In this document: positions 6,714-14,942 of the stretch, piece after piece
Layout of the letters: each line of letters begins with the position of its first letter
Position numbering within the stretch: position 1 is the stretch's first letter
Assembly: GCA_027622115.1 (NCBI GenBank)
Contig: JAQBZS010000024.1
Span: 1-17,910, forward strand
Source of the DNA: Planctomycetota bacterium
GTDB lineage: Bacteria; Planctomycetota; Planctomycetia; Planctomycetales; Planctomycetaceae
Reading direction: 5' to 3'
Length of the DNA stretch: 17,910 nucleotides
Position numbers and translations under genes: made by a program
Notes under the pieces: generated by a model
What the model was told of the DNA's origin: nothing
Databases searched by the model: none
The model's input: only the letters and a program-made list of their open reading frames with translations

Positions 6714-9700
6714 TCAATAGTCCGAACTCCGCAACTGTTGCTGAGCTTGATTTTGAACGTTCCTGAATCGTGGCTGCCATGTGCCGTTGACCAAGCGAGT
6801 CAGCAGCGAATTCGACTTCTCCTTGAGTTTGGCCTTCCGCAGCATCAAGGCGTGTTCGAACAGAATTTGGGCGTTGGTGGGTTCGGCGGCGAAGGCTTCG
6901 TCGAAAGCTCGATCGGCCAATTCCACCAGGGAATTCCGTTGCAGGCTGTGAGCCATCGACAACCAAGCGACCGATTCGTTCGGATTGTTGGCCAGCGGCG
7001 TGGTCCAATAATCCCACGCGAATTCGCGATAGCCTCCGGCGTCCAAGGCAGTTGCGGCTTTTTGACAGGCGGAGGTGACGTCCGGGTCCAGAGATCGCCA
7101 GCGGTCGGCGATGCGAATGATCCGCGAAACAGCGTCCATCGGAATCTGTTCGGACTTCGACTTAGCAAACGCGGCGAACCTGTCGAGCAGCTCGCCATAG
7201 CGCTGTCGCACCATTTGCAGATCAACCTGTTCCGGCCACGTCGCGTACTCCAGTTCAACCGATCGTTCCAATCGGCGCACTTCAAGTTCCAGATTGCCCG
7301 ACTCGTTCGCCAGTTTGGCACCGGCACGCCAAAGCTGCGCGTTCTTCGAAAACGTGTCCAACTTGATTAGCCGTTCAAACAGTGAGTTGGCTTGTTCCCA
7401 CTGTTTCCGTTCCCGGTGGAATTCCAAGCACTCCACTAAGAATCCGGGTTGTTCGTCGAGCGTGACTCCCTCGACAGCCAAGTCGTAACCAGACGTCGCG
7501 AGGTCCGCGTCACCGAGTCGATGGGATTGCAGAGCCAATGCGATCAACGCGCTGCGTGCCTCTCGCTTGCGGTACTCATCCATCACCACGCGCACCAGCT
7601 TGAACCAACGCGCGTCGCCGGATTGTTGCTCGCTGAATTGCTTTCGCAGATCGGCGTTTAATGAAATTATCCGGCCTTCGGCGGCGGCGCTGGTTACGCG
7701 GGTCTCGTAGATCACCATTGCCGCGTCCGCTTGTCCGTTGCGAAACATCCAATACGCGTGGCGATCCGTGAGTTGCGCAACATCGGCCAGTTTCGTGGAA
7801 AGCCGTTCGCAGCGTTCGACCATCAGTGCAGTCGTCTCGGGCGAAAGTTTGGGAGCCGCCTTGAGCTGCCCGTGAAGCGTTTCCAGCAATTCCAGGGCGA
7901 GCGATGGAGACTCGCATTCGGCGATGAGATCGAATGCTCGTGCGACTTCCGTTTGGATTTGCAACGACGTTCGATCGTGCAAAGGCTTCTTCGTTGACCA
8001 ACGGTTATTCAGATTCTGGGCGTCTGCCAGCCGAGACAGAAACTTCGGCGAGTTCTGTGGCAGGACGAATTCCTGATTGACGTTGCGATGCAATTTCCAT
8101 GAGCGAAGCTGACCAAGGAACACGGCCAGACCCGAGTTCGCTTGCTGCGGTGCGGCTTGCATGTTGGCGATATGCGGATTGGACGAAACCAACAGCACCA
8201 TCAGACCCAGCCGGTTTTCCAGCTCCAACGTTCGCGGCGCGATCGCCAATTGTGCCAACGCCGGACTTCGAACCGCGAACGCATCCGCGACCACTCGCAG
8301 AAACTGCTCATCGGTGAGCGTGGGGACCTGCTGAGTGATGTTCTTCGAAACATCGACCAAGTCTTTGTCGTGTTCCAACGTGCGATACGGCAGCGGCAAC
8401 ACGAGGATGCCGTCCGTGTCCGGTTTCAGGTTCGGTGCCGTCGCGACCGATCGACGGTAATCAACACGGCTGATTTCGGCGTTGTCGGCATCTCGGATAA
8501 CCACCACTCCGTCTGTGGCATAACTCACAGACAACAGCGTCTTGCCGGTCGGCATTTCAACCATGCTTCGCTGAATCAGCCTGCCGTCATGGAACTTCAT
8601 CCGCACCACGATGAACTGCTCGGCCGCTTCGAGCGGCTCGATGGAAACGGTGTCGGCATCAAGCAACCGCACGTTGGCACCGACTCGCAAGTCTTCAACC
8701 GGTTCGACCAACCACGGCACCAGCGTTTGCAACGACGCACGATGGAAGCGGCTGATACTTCGTCGGGCACCGATCTTGAGATCGGGATAGATATGCCACA
8801 GCGAATCGCCATCGCACACGACACGTTCGACCAGACCTTCCGAAACAGTCCGCTCGAATTGCAGGCGACCTTGCCCATCAACGCTGAGTTTGAACGCAGA
8901 CTGACCAACTTGACCGGGAATCTCGATCGACTCCCAAGCGGCTTGGCGAGCGAGTGCAATGAGCTTCGCGGCAGCGGGAGCCACACTCCCGTTTGCCGGC
9001 GGTGCATTTTGCTGCGTCGCCAAGACGGCAAGCTCGTCGGCTGCAGACGACTCCATTCCCGGAGCGTGCGACACGAGATCACCGATCACATCTTTGTCGT
9101 GCGGCATTGCCACATAGCGACCATACGCCGGGACGTACGCCCAACGCTGACTGCCTTGATGCGTCAGTGGTTGAAACTCGCGTATCGAGGTGAAACCACC
9201 GCGAGCGTTCGTAATGAATTCGGAATCAATTGTTGAATCAAAACGAAGGCTCCCGTGACCGACGTCCCAATGCATTTGTTGCGACGCCCAACCCAGTGGT
9301 ACTGCTCCGTTCGTGACCTGCCACTCATCGAAATTGCGGATCAAGCGTCGTCGGCCGCTGGTCGCAAACCGCACCGGCGTCGTGCCGAACAATTGAACGC
9401 CTCCGTCTCGATGGGCTAGGTGTCGCGGCGACACAAGACCGAAACGTTCAATCCGAGGAATTTCAAGAAAGTACGAACGCACCGGCTCGGCGAGATAGCC
9501 ATCCCTCTCAAAGGCACTGGAACTCGACACACTGCTGCCAGCGAAGCGACTCAACGCGGGACGCAAGTGCATTTCAATCGGAGCCACCGATGTGCCTCGA
9601 CTTCTCACCCTGACGTTCCAATCCATCGACTCGAGGGTCGGCATGGCGGCCGCAACACTCAAAGTCGGCTGCATCCGGTACGCCAATTCGTACGATGTGA

Positions 9701-12700
9701 CTCGCCGACTCAATTCCTGTCCGGATACCACGGTCTCAACGAAGAATTGAGGACGATTCAACTGCGACAACAGTTGCCGTTGACGCCGGAAATCGACCTC
9801 GGTCGCGTTCTGCGTCATCCATGTCGTCCGCCTCCTGTCATCGTCCGACCACATAGGCACGATGGTCGTCGGAATCGCGAGTTGTCGGCGAAAGACGACG
9901 GAAGACTTCGCGACTTCTTCGCTCGTTTCCTCGATCCGATCCACAAACGACAGCCGCGACTGTTTCCGTTCCAATTCGCGTTCGACAGCTTTGAGCTTCT
10001 TCAATCGACGCTCGACTTCGTACTGCCCGTTCTTGGCGACCGCCAACTCGTATTGTTTTTTCAGGGCATCCACTTGTGAGCGTTGCTCCTGAAGTTCCAG
10101 TTCCAATTGCTCACGAAGATCAGCCAACTTGACGTCATACTTCAGCGGCTCGTGAACGACTTTGATTTTCTTGGGAGCCGGATACAGAGCCCAATGGTCG
10201 TCGCGACCGCGATCCACTTTGAATTGGGCGTACATCGCTTCGTTCTCCAGCACCAGCAACGACGTGTACGGCGACATCACATACATCGCCTTGCTGAGTT
10301 GAACGATCGTTGCTTTGTTCTTTTCAGACCCGTCCGCGATCAGTCGATCGATTTCCAGTCGAGCCCACGTGCGCGGCAAGTAGTTGGCGTTGGTCGCAAC
10401 ATTCGCGACGGAGATTTCCTGCCGGAAAGTCTCGCCTCGCAACTTGCCGGTGATCAGCAATGTTTCCGGCAAGTCCGCGTCCACGGGCAGCCGCGCGATC
10501 GCGCACAGTTCCTGTCCCTGCGTGAGAGCGTCGTTGATGGCGAGGTATTCGAAGCGTTCCGCCGTGTCGTTGACCTGCACGTTCAGCAAACGCGGTGCGT
10601 TCAAGGTCGAGAACAATTCAAACACTCGCCAGGTCACCTTTTCGTCCGGATTGACTTGCGTGAAATGCCCACCCGTGCGACTCGCGGCCATCTTCATGAA
10701 CTGACGCGACCAGCGTTTGCCGACACCCACGCCGATGTATCGCAAGGACTTGGGGATGCGTTGCACGAGCTTCTGTTCGTCGCGGTCACCAACCACCGGC
10801 ACGGCCGAACCGACATGCACGAGCAGCGTCTCCGCATCTTCGGCGGCTTCGTGAAACGGCATGCACGCGTCCAAGGCTTTCCCGAAATCGAACGCACCGA
10901 TCAAGTGCGACGCTTCAAGGTACTTCACGGCCTGCCGAATGTTCTTCCGAGAACACCGCACCGGCTGCGGCTTGAACGTGTTGACTCGCGTGGCGGCTCG
11001 CACGATCGAAAACGTGTCCGAGTGCTCGGCGTTTTCCAGCAGTGTCTTGATGACGTCGATCTGCACCCGCGCCAACAACGGATCGCGGTTGCCCGACGCT
11101 TCGAATAGGAAGACCCAGTTGCGCGGCTTGCGTTCGAGTTCACCCACCAGCTTCGGCTGATAACGCAGCATCAGATATCGATGTTGGCCATGCACGGCGC
11201 TCGAGAATCGCCGACCGTCACCCGTCTTCGCGTTGTCGGTTTTCGCGTCCGTTTTGCCTTTCCCAACTCCGTCCTGAATTTCCAAAACCAGATCACGGTC
11301 GAACGTGCTCTTGAGTTCCTGGCCTTCGAGGATCAAGTCTTGTTCGTCGGTGTTCGCCTTGAGCACGTGCGACGGGCTATCCCACTTCAGCTTCGCACCA
11401 CCGGCGACGCGAATCCGAGTCGACCAGTCATCCACTAACTCCAAGTTGTGTCCGGCCGGAAAACGATACTGCGTGCGACCGTAATCGTTGGGCAAGCGTT
11501 GCGTGTAACTCATCACGATCCGCTTTTCCTGCCGAGCCTCCAGCGGGAAAACTCGCATCTTGAACGTGCTGCCATCCACCCATTCCAATAGTGCCGGATC
11601 ACGCCGTGTGTGTCGGATTTGTTCGAACACATCGCGAGCCCGATCACGTTCCAGCATCCCGCCTTCCATCAGTGTGCCTTCGACATACATCGCCAAGCGA
11701 GACAACGACGCGTCCGTCGGCAACGGGAAGTAAAACGTGCCCTCCAGCCGCCGGTTTTCATGATTGAAGTACGTCTGATCGATGGTCGTTCGAGCGAATC
11801 CGTCTTCGATATGCACATCGACATGAAACTTGCGAAGCGACAATTTCGAGGGTTGGCCCTGCGTATCCACGACGACCACTGCCCCGCCGCGATGATCGCT
11901 TTCGGGAACCAGATCAATCTCCGCTTTGGCCATCAAATCGCGAGTCCAATCCAAGGCTGCGGACGCGCGTGGAGCCGGTCGCAACACGCCGACACTCGGA
12001 TCGAACACCGGACCGGGCACGCCTTCGCCGATCGCCAATTCCTGACCGGCGACGAGCGGTTGTTCCAATCCACTGACTTTCACTTTGCCCTGCGTGACCA
12101 AAACGCCGCCCTTCAGCGGCCCGGTCGAAACCGCAAAGCGAGTCCCCAGTGCCGTCACGCGACGCCCCGGCATCGCCACTACGAAGGGCTGCTTGGATGC
12201 GATCATGTCGCTCGGCACGACTTCCACGAACACGTCGCCGACATGGACGCGAACTCGCCGAGCCGCCGTGACGGACACCTGCGTGTTCACGTTGACATAC
12301 AGCACCGACCCATCCGGCAGCGTGACTCGCCGACGTTCGCGGTCACCGGTTTCGATTTGATCACCAACTGCAACCCGCCGCGGCGCGGCGGCCGGAGTCC
12401 GAGCCCGTGCAAACAGTCCCTGCCAATCGACCGACCGGTCTGCCGTTCCCGGTGCGGTCCAGAAAGACGCGTTCGCAGACTGACTGCTGATCGCGTTGGC
12501 AACCGAGTCCGGCACACCGACCTCGCCAGGTCCGCCGCCCCAAAACATGCAGACGACGGCCACGACACTTGCGAGTGCCACGGCCACCACGGCACCCGAC
12601 AGCTTGGCTACGCCACGAACGGTCTTACCCGTCGCGACCGCTGACACCGTCACAGTTGTCTGGCCTCCGAGAGACTTCGATTCGCCTGGATCGCGTGAGC

Positions 12701-12884
12701 CATGCAACTCGCGTTCGAAGGCGCGGGCGATGATGCGATTCACATCGGCTTCCGAAACGTCCGCCGGATCGGCTGCATCGAGCAGGGCCTCGATCTCCGC
12801 GTCGGACTCGTTCGCACCGTGCGACGCCAGTGCATCGACGATGCGATTCCGCAGAAACTCGCCGTACGGGGATTGTGTCGCCAT
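6714..12884 (-). CDS. Giant single-pass membrane FecR-VIT-VWA-TPR protein, probable anti-sigma/signal sensor
   Basis: A 2056-residue protein. Visible order: an N-terminal soluble segment (1-89); one transmembrane helix (about 90-115, GAVVAVALASVVAVVCMFW); a FecR-like domain (about 165-275, with LPDGSVLYVN, VGDVFVEV and VTALGTRFAV); a VIT domain (about 335-465, RRLEGTFYFPLP, ending EKRIVMSYTQRLP); a VWA-like domain (about 580-760) whose metal site is degenerate (FEASGN in place of DxSxS); a charged coiled coil (about 915-975); a LolA-like region (about 1305-1480); and a helical TPR-like C-terminus (about 1700-2050). FecR proteins are membrane regulators of ECF sigma factors, and the sigma gene is 49 bp upstream, so the N-terminus may bind it and the rest may sense an extracytoplasmic signal. 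The start at 12884 (MATQSPYGEF) has GGAGA 7 bases before it; longer starts would overlap the sigma gene. The ligand is unknown. Confidence 0.9.
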   Translation of the reverse strand: MATQSPYGEFLRNRIVDALASHGANESDAEIEALLDAADPADVSEADVNRIIARAFERELHGSRDPGESKSLGGQTTVTVSAVATGKTVRGVAKLSGAVVAVALASVVAVVCMFWGGGPGEVGVPDSVANAISSQSANASFWTAPGTADRSVDWQGLFARARTPAAAPRRVAVGDQIETGDRERRRVTLPDGSVLYVNVNTQVSVTAARRVRVHVGDVFVEVVPSDMIASKQPFVVAMPGRRVTALGTRFAVSTGPLKGGVLVTQGKVKVSGLEQPLVAGQELAIGEGVPGPVFDPSVGVLRPAPRASAALDWTRDLMAKAEIDLVPESDHRGGAVVVVDTQGQPSKLSLRKFHVDVHIEDGFARTTIDQTYFNHENRRLEGTFYFPLPTDASLSRLAMYVEGTLMEGGMLERDRARDVFEQIRHTRRDPALLEWVDGSTFKMRVFPLEARQEKRIVMSYTQRLPNDYGRTQYRFPAGHNLELVDDWSTRIRVAGGAKLKWDSPSHVLKANTDEQDLILEGQELKSTFDRDLVLEIQDGVGKGKTDAKTDNAKTGDGRRFSSAVHGQHRYLMLRYQPKLVGELERKPRNWVFLFEASGNRDPLLARVQIDVIKTLLENAEHSDTFSIVRAATRVNTFKPQPVRCSRKNIRQAVKYLEASHLIGAFDFGKALDACMPFHEAAEDAETLLVHVGSAVPVVGDRDEQKLVQRIPKSLRYIGVGVGKRWSRQFMKMAASRTGGHFTQVNPDEKVTWRVFELFSTLNAPRLLNVQVNDTAERFEYLAINDALTQGQELCAIARLPVDADLPETLLITGKLRGETFRQEISVANVATNANYLPRTWARLEIDRLIADGSEKNKATIVQLSKAMYVMSPYTSLLVLENEAMYAQFKVDRGRDDHWALYPAPKKIKVVHEPLKYDVKLADLREQLELELQEQRSQVDALKKQYELAVAKNGQYEVERRLKKLKAVERELERKQSRLSFVDRIEETSEEVAKSSVVFRRQLAIPTTIVPMWSDDDRRRTTWMTQNATEVDFRRQRQLLSQLNRPQFFVETVVSGQELSRRVTSYELAYRMQPTLSVAAAMPTLESMDWNVRVRSRGTSVAPIEMHLRPALSRFAGSSVSSSSAFERDGYLAEPVRSYFLEIPRIERFGLVSPRHLAHRDGGVQLFGTTPVRFATSGRRRLIRNFDEWQVTNGAVPLGWASQQMHWDVGHGSLRFDSTIDSEFITNARGGFTSIREFQPLTHQGSQRWAYVPAYGRYVAMPHDKDVIGDLVSHAPGMESSAADELAVLATQQNAPPANGSVAPAAAKLIALARQAAWESIEIPGQVGQSAFKLSVDGQGRLQFERTVSEGLVERVVCDGDSLWHIYPDLKIGARRSISRFHRASLQTLVPWLVEPVEDLRVGANVRLLDADTVSIEPLEAAEQFIVVRMKFHDGRLIQRSMVEMPTGKTLLSVSYATDGVVVIRDADNAEISRVDYRRSVATAPNLKPDTDGILVLPLPYRTLEHDKDLVDVSKNITQQVPTLTDEQFLRVVADAFAVRSPALAQLAIAPRTLELENRLGLMVLLVSSNPHIANMQAAPQQANSGLAVFLGQLRSWKLHRNVNQEFVLPQNSPKFLSRLADAQNLNNRWSTKKPLHDRTSLQIQTEVARAFDLIAECESPSLALELLETLHGQLKAAPKLSPETTALMVERCERLSTKLADVAQLTDRHAYWMFRNGQADAAMVIYETRVTSAAAEGRIISLNADLRKQFSEQQSGDARWFKLVRVVMDEYRKREARSALIALALQSHRLGDADLATSGYDLAVEGVTLDEQPGFLVECLEFHRERKQWEQANSLFERLIKLDTFSKNAQLWRAGAKLANESGNLELEVRRLERSVELEYATWPEQVDLQMVRQRYGELLDRFAAFAKSKSEQIPMDAVSRIIRIADRWRSLDPDVTSACQKAATALDAGGYREFAWDYWTTPLANNPNESVAWLSMAHSLQRNSLVELADRAFDEAFAAEPTNAQILFEHALMLRKAKLKEKSNSLLTRLVNGTWQPRFRNVQNQAQQQLRSSDY

Positions 12885-12891
12885 GGAATTA

Positions 12892-12896
12892 TCTCC
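12892..12896 (-). promoter_or_regulatory. Ribosome binding site of the FecR-VIT-VWA gene
   Basis: GGAGA on the minus strand, 7 bases before the ATG at 12884. It fixes the start in the short gap after the sigma-factor stop and argues against the longer frame that begins inside the sigma gene. Confidence 0.65.
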
Positions 12897-12933
12897 AAAA
12901 GGTAGGGGTCGGCTCATCGGACCCATGAGTTCG

Positions 12934-13518
12934 TCATTCGGCAAACGCGCTGCGAATTCGTTCCAACGCTCGTTTGCGGTAAACACGCACGGTGGACGCG
13001 GGAATTCCGAGTTCATCCGACAGTTCTCGGCTCGACGCTTTGCCCTCGCGGGATTGCGCATCGGCCAAAACGATTTGCCGCTGGGCGGCTGGGAGTGTTT
13101 CGAGAATCTCGCGCAGCCGCAGAATCATCTGCCGATCGGCATCGCCATTGGTCGGCACCGCTGCACCATTCGTGGGACGATCCGCCAGCGACGCCAAGTG
13201 TTGCGGATCGAGCGGCGCTTCCAATCGCCGCGATTTATGCCAGCCGTGTTTGAGAATGTCTCGAGCGGCGTTATCGACAATGCGAAAGAACCACACGCGG
13301 ACGGTGCCTCGATCGGGATCGAAGCGGTCACGATGATTCCACAATCGGTAAATGCCCATCGCCAACACGTCTTCCACGTCGCTTTCGTTGAGCACCCCGC
13401 AATACCGTTGCAACACCACGCTTTTCACGGCCGGTGCAAGTTGCAACAGAATGTCGCGTAAGACGGATTCGTCCCCAGCCAACAGTCGCCGTGCAAGATC
13501 CGATGTATCCGTCATCAT
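12934..13518 (-). CDS. RNA polymerase ECF-family sigma factor
   Basis: A 194-residue sigma-70 family protein of ECF size. Region 2 covers about 27-92: it contains DVEDVLAMGIYRLWNHRDRF, the core-binding and -10 recognition helices, then TVRVWFFRIVDNAARD. Region 4 covers about 141-192: LPAAQRQIVLADAQ, then the helix-turn-helix SSRELSDELGIPASTVRVYR that reads the -35 element. The linker between them (about 100-130) is polar and there is no region 1 or 3. The start at 13518 (MMTDTSDLAR) has GAGGA 7 bases upstream; an upstream TTG at 13551 would add 11 residues but has no better signal. The gene leads a probable two-gene operon with the giant FecR-VIT-VWA protein, the usual order for a sigma factor and its membrane regulator. 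Confidence 0.93.
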   Translation of the reverse strand: MMTDTSDLARRLLAGDESVLRDILLQLAPAVKSVVLQRYCGVLNESDVEDVLAMGIYRLWNHRDRFDPDRGTVRVWFFRIVDNAARDILKHGWHKSRRLEAPLDPQHLASLADRPTNGAAVPTNGDADRQMILRLREILETLPAAQRQIVLADAQSREGKASSRELSDELGIPASTVRVYRKRALERIRSAFAE

Positions 13519-13733
13519 CCAGCGGTCCTCGAAGAGTGAAGCGAAGCGCAAACCAAGTCGCTCGATTCTATTACGACGTGGCGTTACACGATGCGAACTC
13601 GCCGCAACGATAGAATGAGGAATGGGTTAAGACGTAGTGCGCTAGGGGGACGTGCTGCGAAACCGCCTTCTGGCGACGGTGGCTACGAATGCGCGCAAGA
13701 AACCAAGAAATCTAGGCAATTGGGAATCTTGAA
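13519..13733. promoter_or_regulatory. Divergent intergenic region between the sigma-factor and LuxE-like genes
   Basis: A 215-bp gap between divergently transcribed genes must hold promoters for both. GAGGA (13526-13530) is the sigma gene's ribosome binding site. For the LuxE-like gene the best candidate is GGGA, 8 bases before its ATG. A 7-bp inverted repeat, ATTCTAT (13565-13571) and ATAGAAT (13610-13616), could be an operator but could arise by chance. I see no convincing -35/-10 pair and no gene in this stretch. Confidence 0.35.
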
Positions 13734-14879
13734 ATGGGACTGCATGAAGCTGAGAGCAATTATGGACTCAACCCAAATTCGGCGATCGACCGACTCTTGA
13801 CTCTCCCCGCGTTTGATGGCGACGCGTGCCGCTCCGATTTCATCGCGGCGGCTGACGAGTGCTTGCGTACGCTGCGCAAGCGATTCTCGCGGTATGCACA
13901 ATTCATCGATCGACGCGTGAACGGTGCGATGGAATCCATCACGGCCCTCGAGCAACTGGATTCGCTGCCCCCGTTGTTTCTGCCAGTGCTGAAAAGCATT
14001 TCGTTCGAAGCACCGGCAGATCTCTCGGTCACAATTCGACTGAGCAGTTCGGGGACTTCCGGTGCACCAAGCTTCATTCCGCTCGACGCCGAAAACATGC
14101 AGCGTCGTGTCGATGCGATGTCGTCGGTTTACCGAGCAATGAATATCGTCAGCGGGCCGATGTCGGCGATCTGTTTCTTGATGGATCCCGCGACCACGCA
14201 AATGGCCGGATCGATTGTCATCGACGGCGTGCTGCAATCCCATCCCGATGTGCGGTCGGTGCAATACCTCGCGCGGATGTCCGAGCAGGGTCCGGTGTTT
14301 GATCGAGACGCAGCGGTGCGGTCGATGATGCAGGCGATCGACGCCGGTCCTGTCCTGGCTGTCGGCTACCCGGCTCTCATTGCGGCAGCCATCGCAGAAC
14401 TGAAATCGACGGGAACCAGCTCACTCCCATTGCCGAGCGGAAGCTTGGTGCTAGTGGGCGGCGGTTGGAAGTCGTTTCTTCCCGGCGTGCAATTGGATCA
14501 GCATGAGTTTCGTGGCCTGGCCGGCGAGTTCTTTCACTTACCGGAGTCCGCGATTCGTGACATGTTCGGACTCAGTGAATGCCCGACCGTCTTCCTGCAA
14601 TGCGAATGCGGAAGTTATCACGTCCCGTCGTTTGCACGTGCCGAATCGATCGATCCGGAAACGCAACGACCGGTGGCCAACGGTGACATGGGGCTCCTGC
14701 AATTGACCGTCCCGCTGACCACCAGCTATCCGCTGTTGAAGATTCTGACGACGGATAAAGTCGTCATCGATCGCAACTGCGGCTGTGGATTGCCGGCCGA
14801 TCGAATCATTCCGCATGGGCGAGTTTCAGCCGCGCGTTTTGAAACGTGTGCGATGAAGATCGGTCAATCCGTCGTCTGA
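13734..14879 (+). CDS. LuxE-family acyl-protein synthetase-like protein (ANL superfamily)
   Basis: A 381-residue protein, close to the length of LuxE (about 370). LuxE-type enzymes activate a fatty acid with ATP and carry it as a thioester on a C-terminal cysteine before handing it to a reductase. Visible: the Ser/Thr/Gly-rich AMP-binding loop SSSGTSG (104-110), a Gly-rich GGGWKS (242-247), FGLSE (278-282) at the place of the ANL YGxTE motif, and SYPLLKILTTDKVVI (331-345). Four cysteines in two CxC pairs (290/292 and 349/351) could bind a metal. C372, ten residues from the end, is a candidate acyl-carrying cysteine by position. No luxC-like reductase or luciferase gene is nearby, so the substrate and role are unknown and bioluminescence is not implied. 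It is divergent from the sigma-factor gene and convergent with mutL. Confidence 0.8.
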   Translation: MGLHEAESNYGLNPNSAIDRLLTLPAFDGDACRSDFIAAADECLRTLRKRFSRYAQFIDRRVNGAMESITALEQLDSLPPLFLPVLKSISFEAPADLSVTIRLSSSGTSGAPSFIPLDAENMQRRVDAMSSVYRAMNIVSGPMSAICFLMDPATTQMAGSIVIDGVLQSHPDVRSVQYLARMSEQGPVFDRDAAVRSMMQAIDAGPVLAVGYPALIAAAIAELKSTGTSSLPLPSGSLVLVGGGWKSFLPGVQLDQHEFRGLAGEFFHLPESAIRDMFGLSECPTVFLQCECGSYHVPSFARAESIDPETQRPVANGDMGLLQLTVPLTTSYPLLKILTTDKVVIDRNCGCGLPADRIIPHGRVSAARFETCAMKIGQSVV

Positions 14880-14942
14880 TTCAACTCGGATGTGGAACGA
14901 GAGCTTGCCATCCGTGGGCGACAAACCGAGCGATTGATTCGA

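Noticed and set aside
8142..9236. Plus-strand open frame of 364 codons opposite the FecR-VIT-VWA gene
   Set aside because: Arg/His/Gln-rich antisense translation without recognisable motifs; the minus strand carries the clear protein.
11610..12644. Plus-strand open frame of 344 codons opposite the FecR and VIT domains
   Set aside because: Antisense shadow; the minus-strand frame shows the conserved FecR and VIT sequence.
12885..13061. N-terminal extension of the FecR-VIT-VWA protein
   Set aside because: It would overlap the conserved C-terminal region 4 of the sigma factor; the ATG at 12884 has a good ribosome binding site.
14880..14942. Possible bidirectional terminator between the convergent LuxE-like and mutL genes
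   Set aside because: No GC-rich stem followed by a T run was found in the 63 bp.
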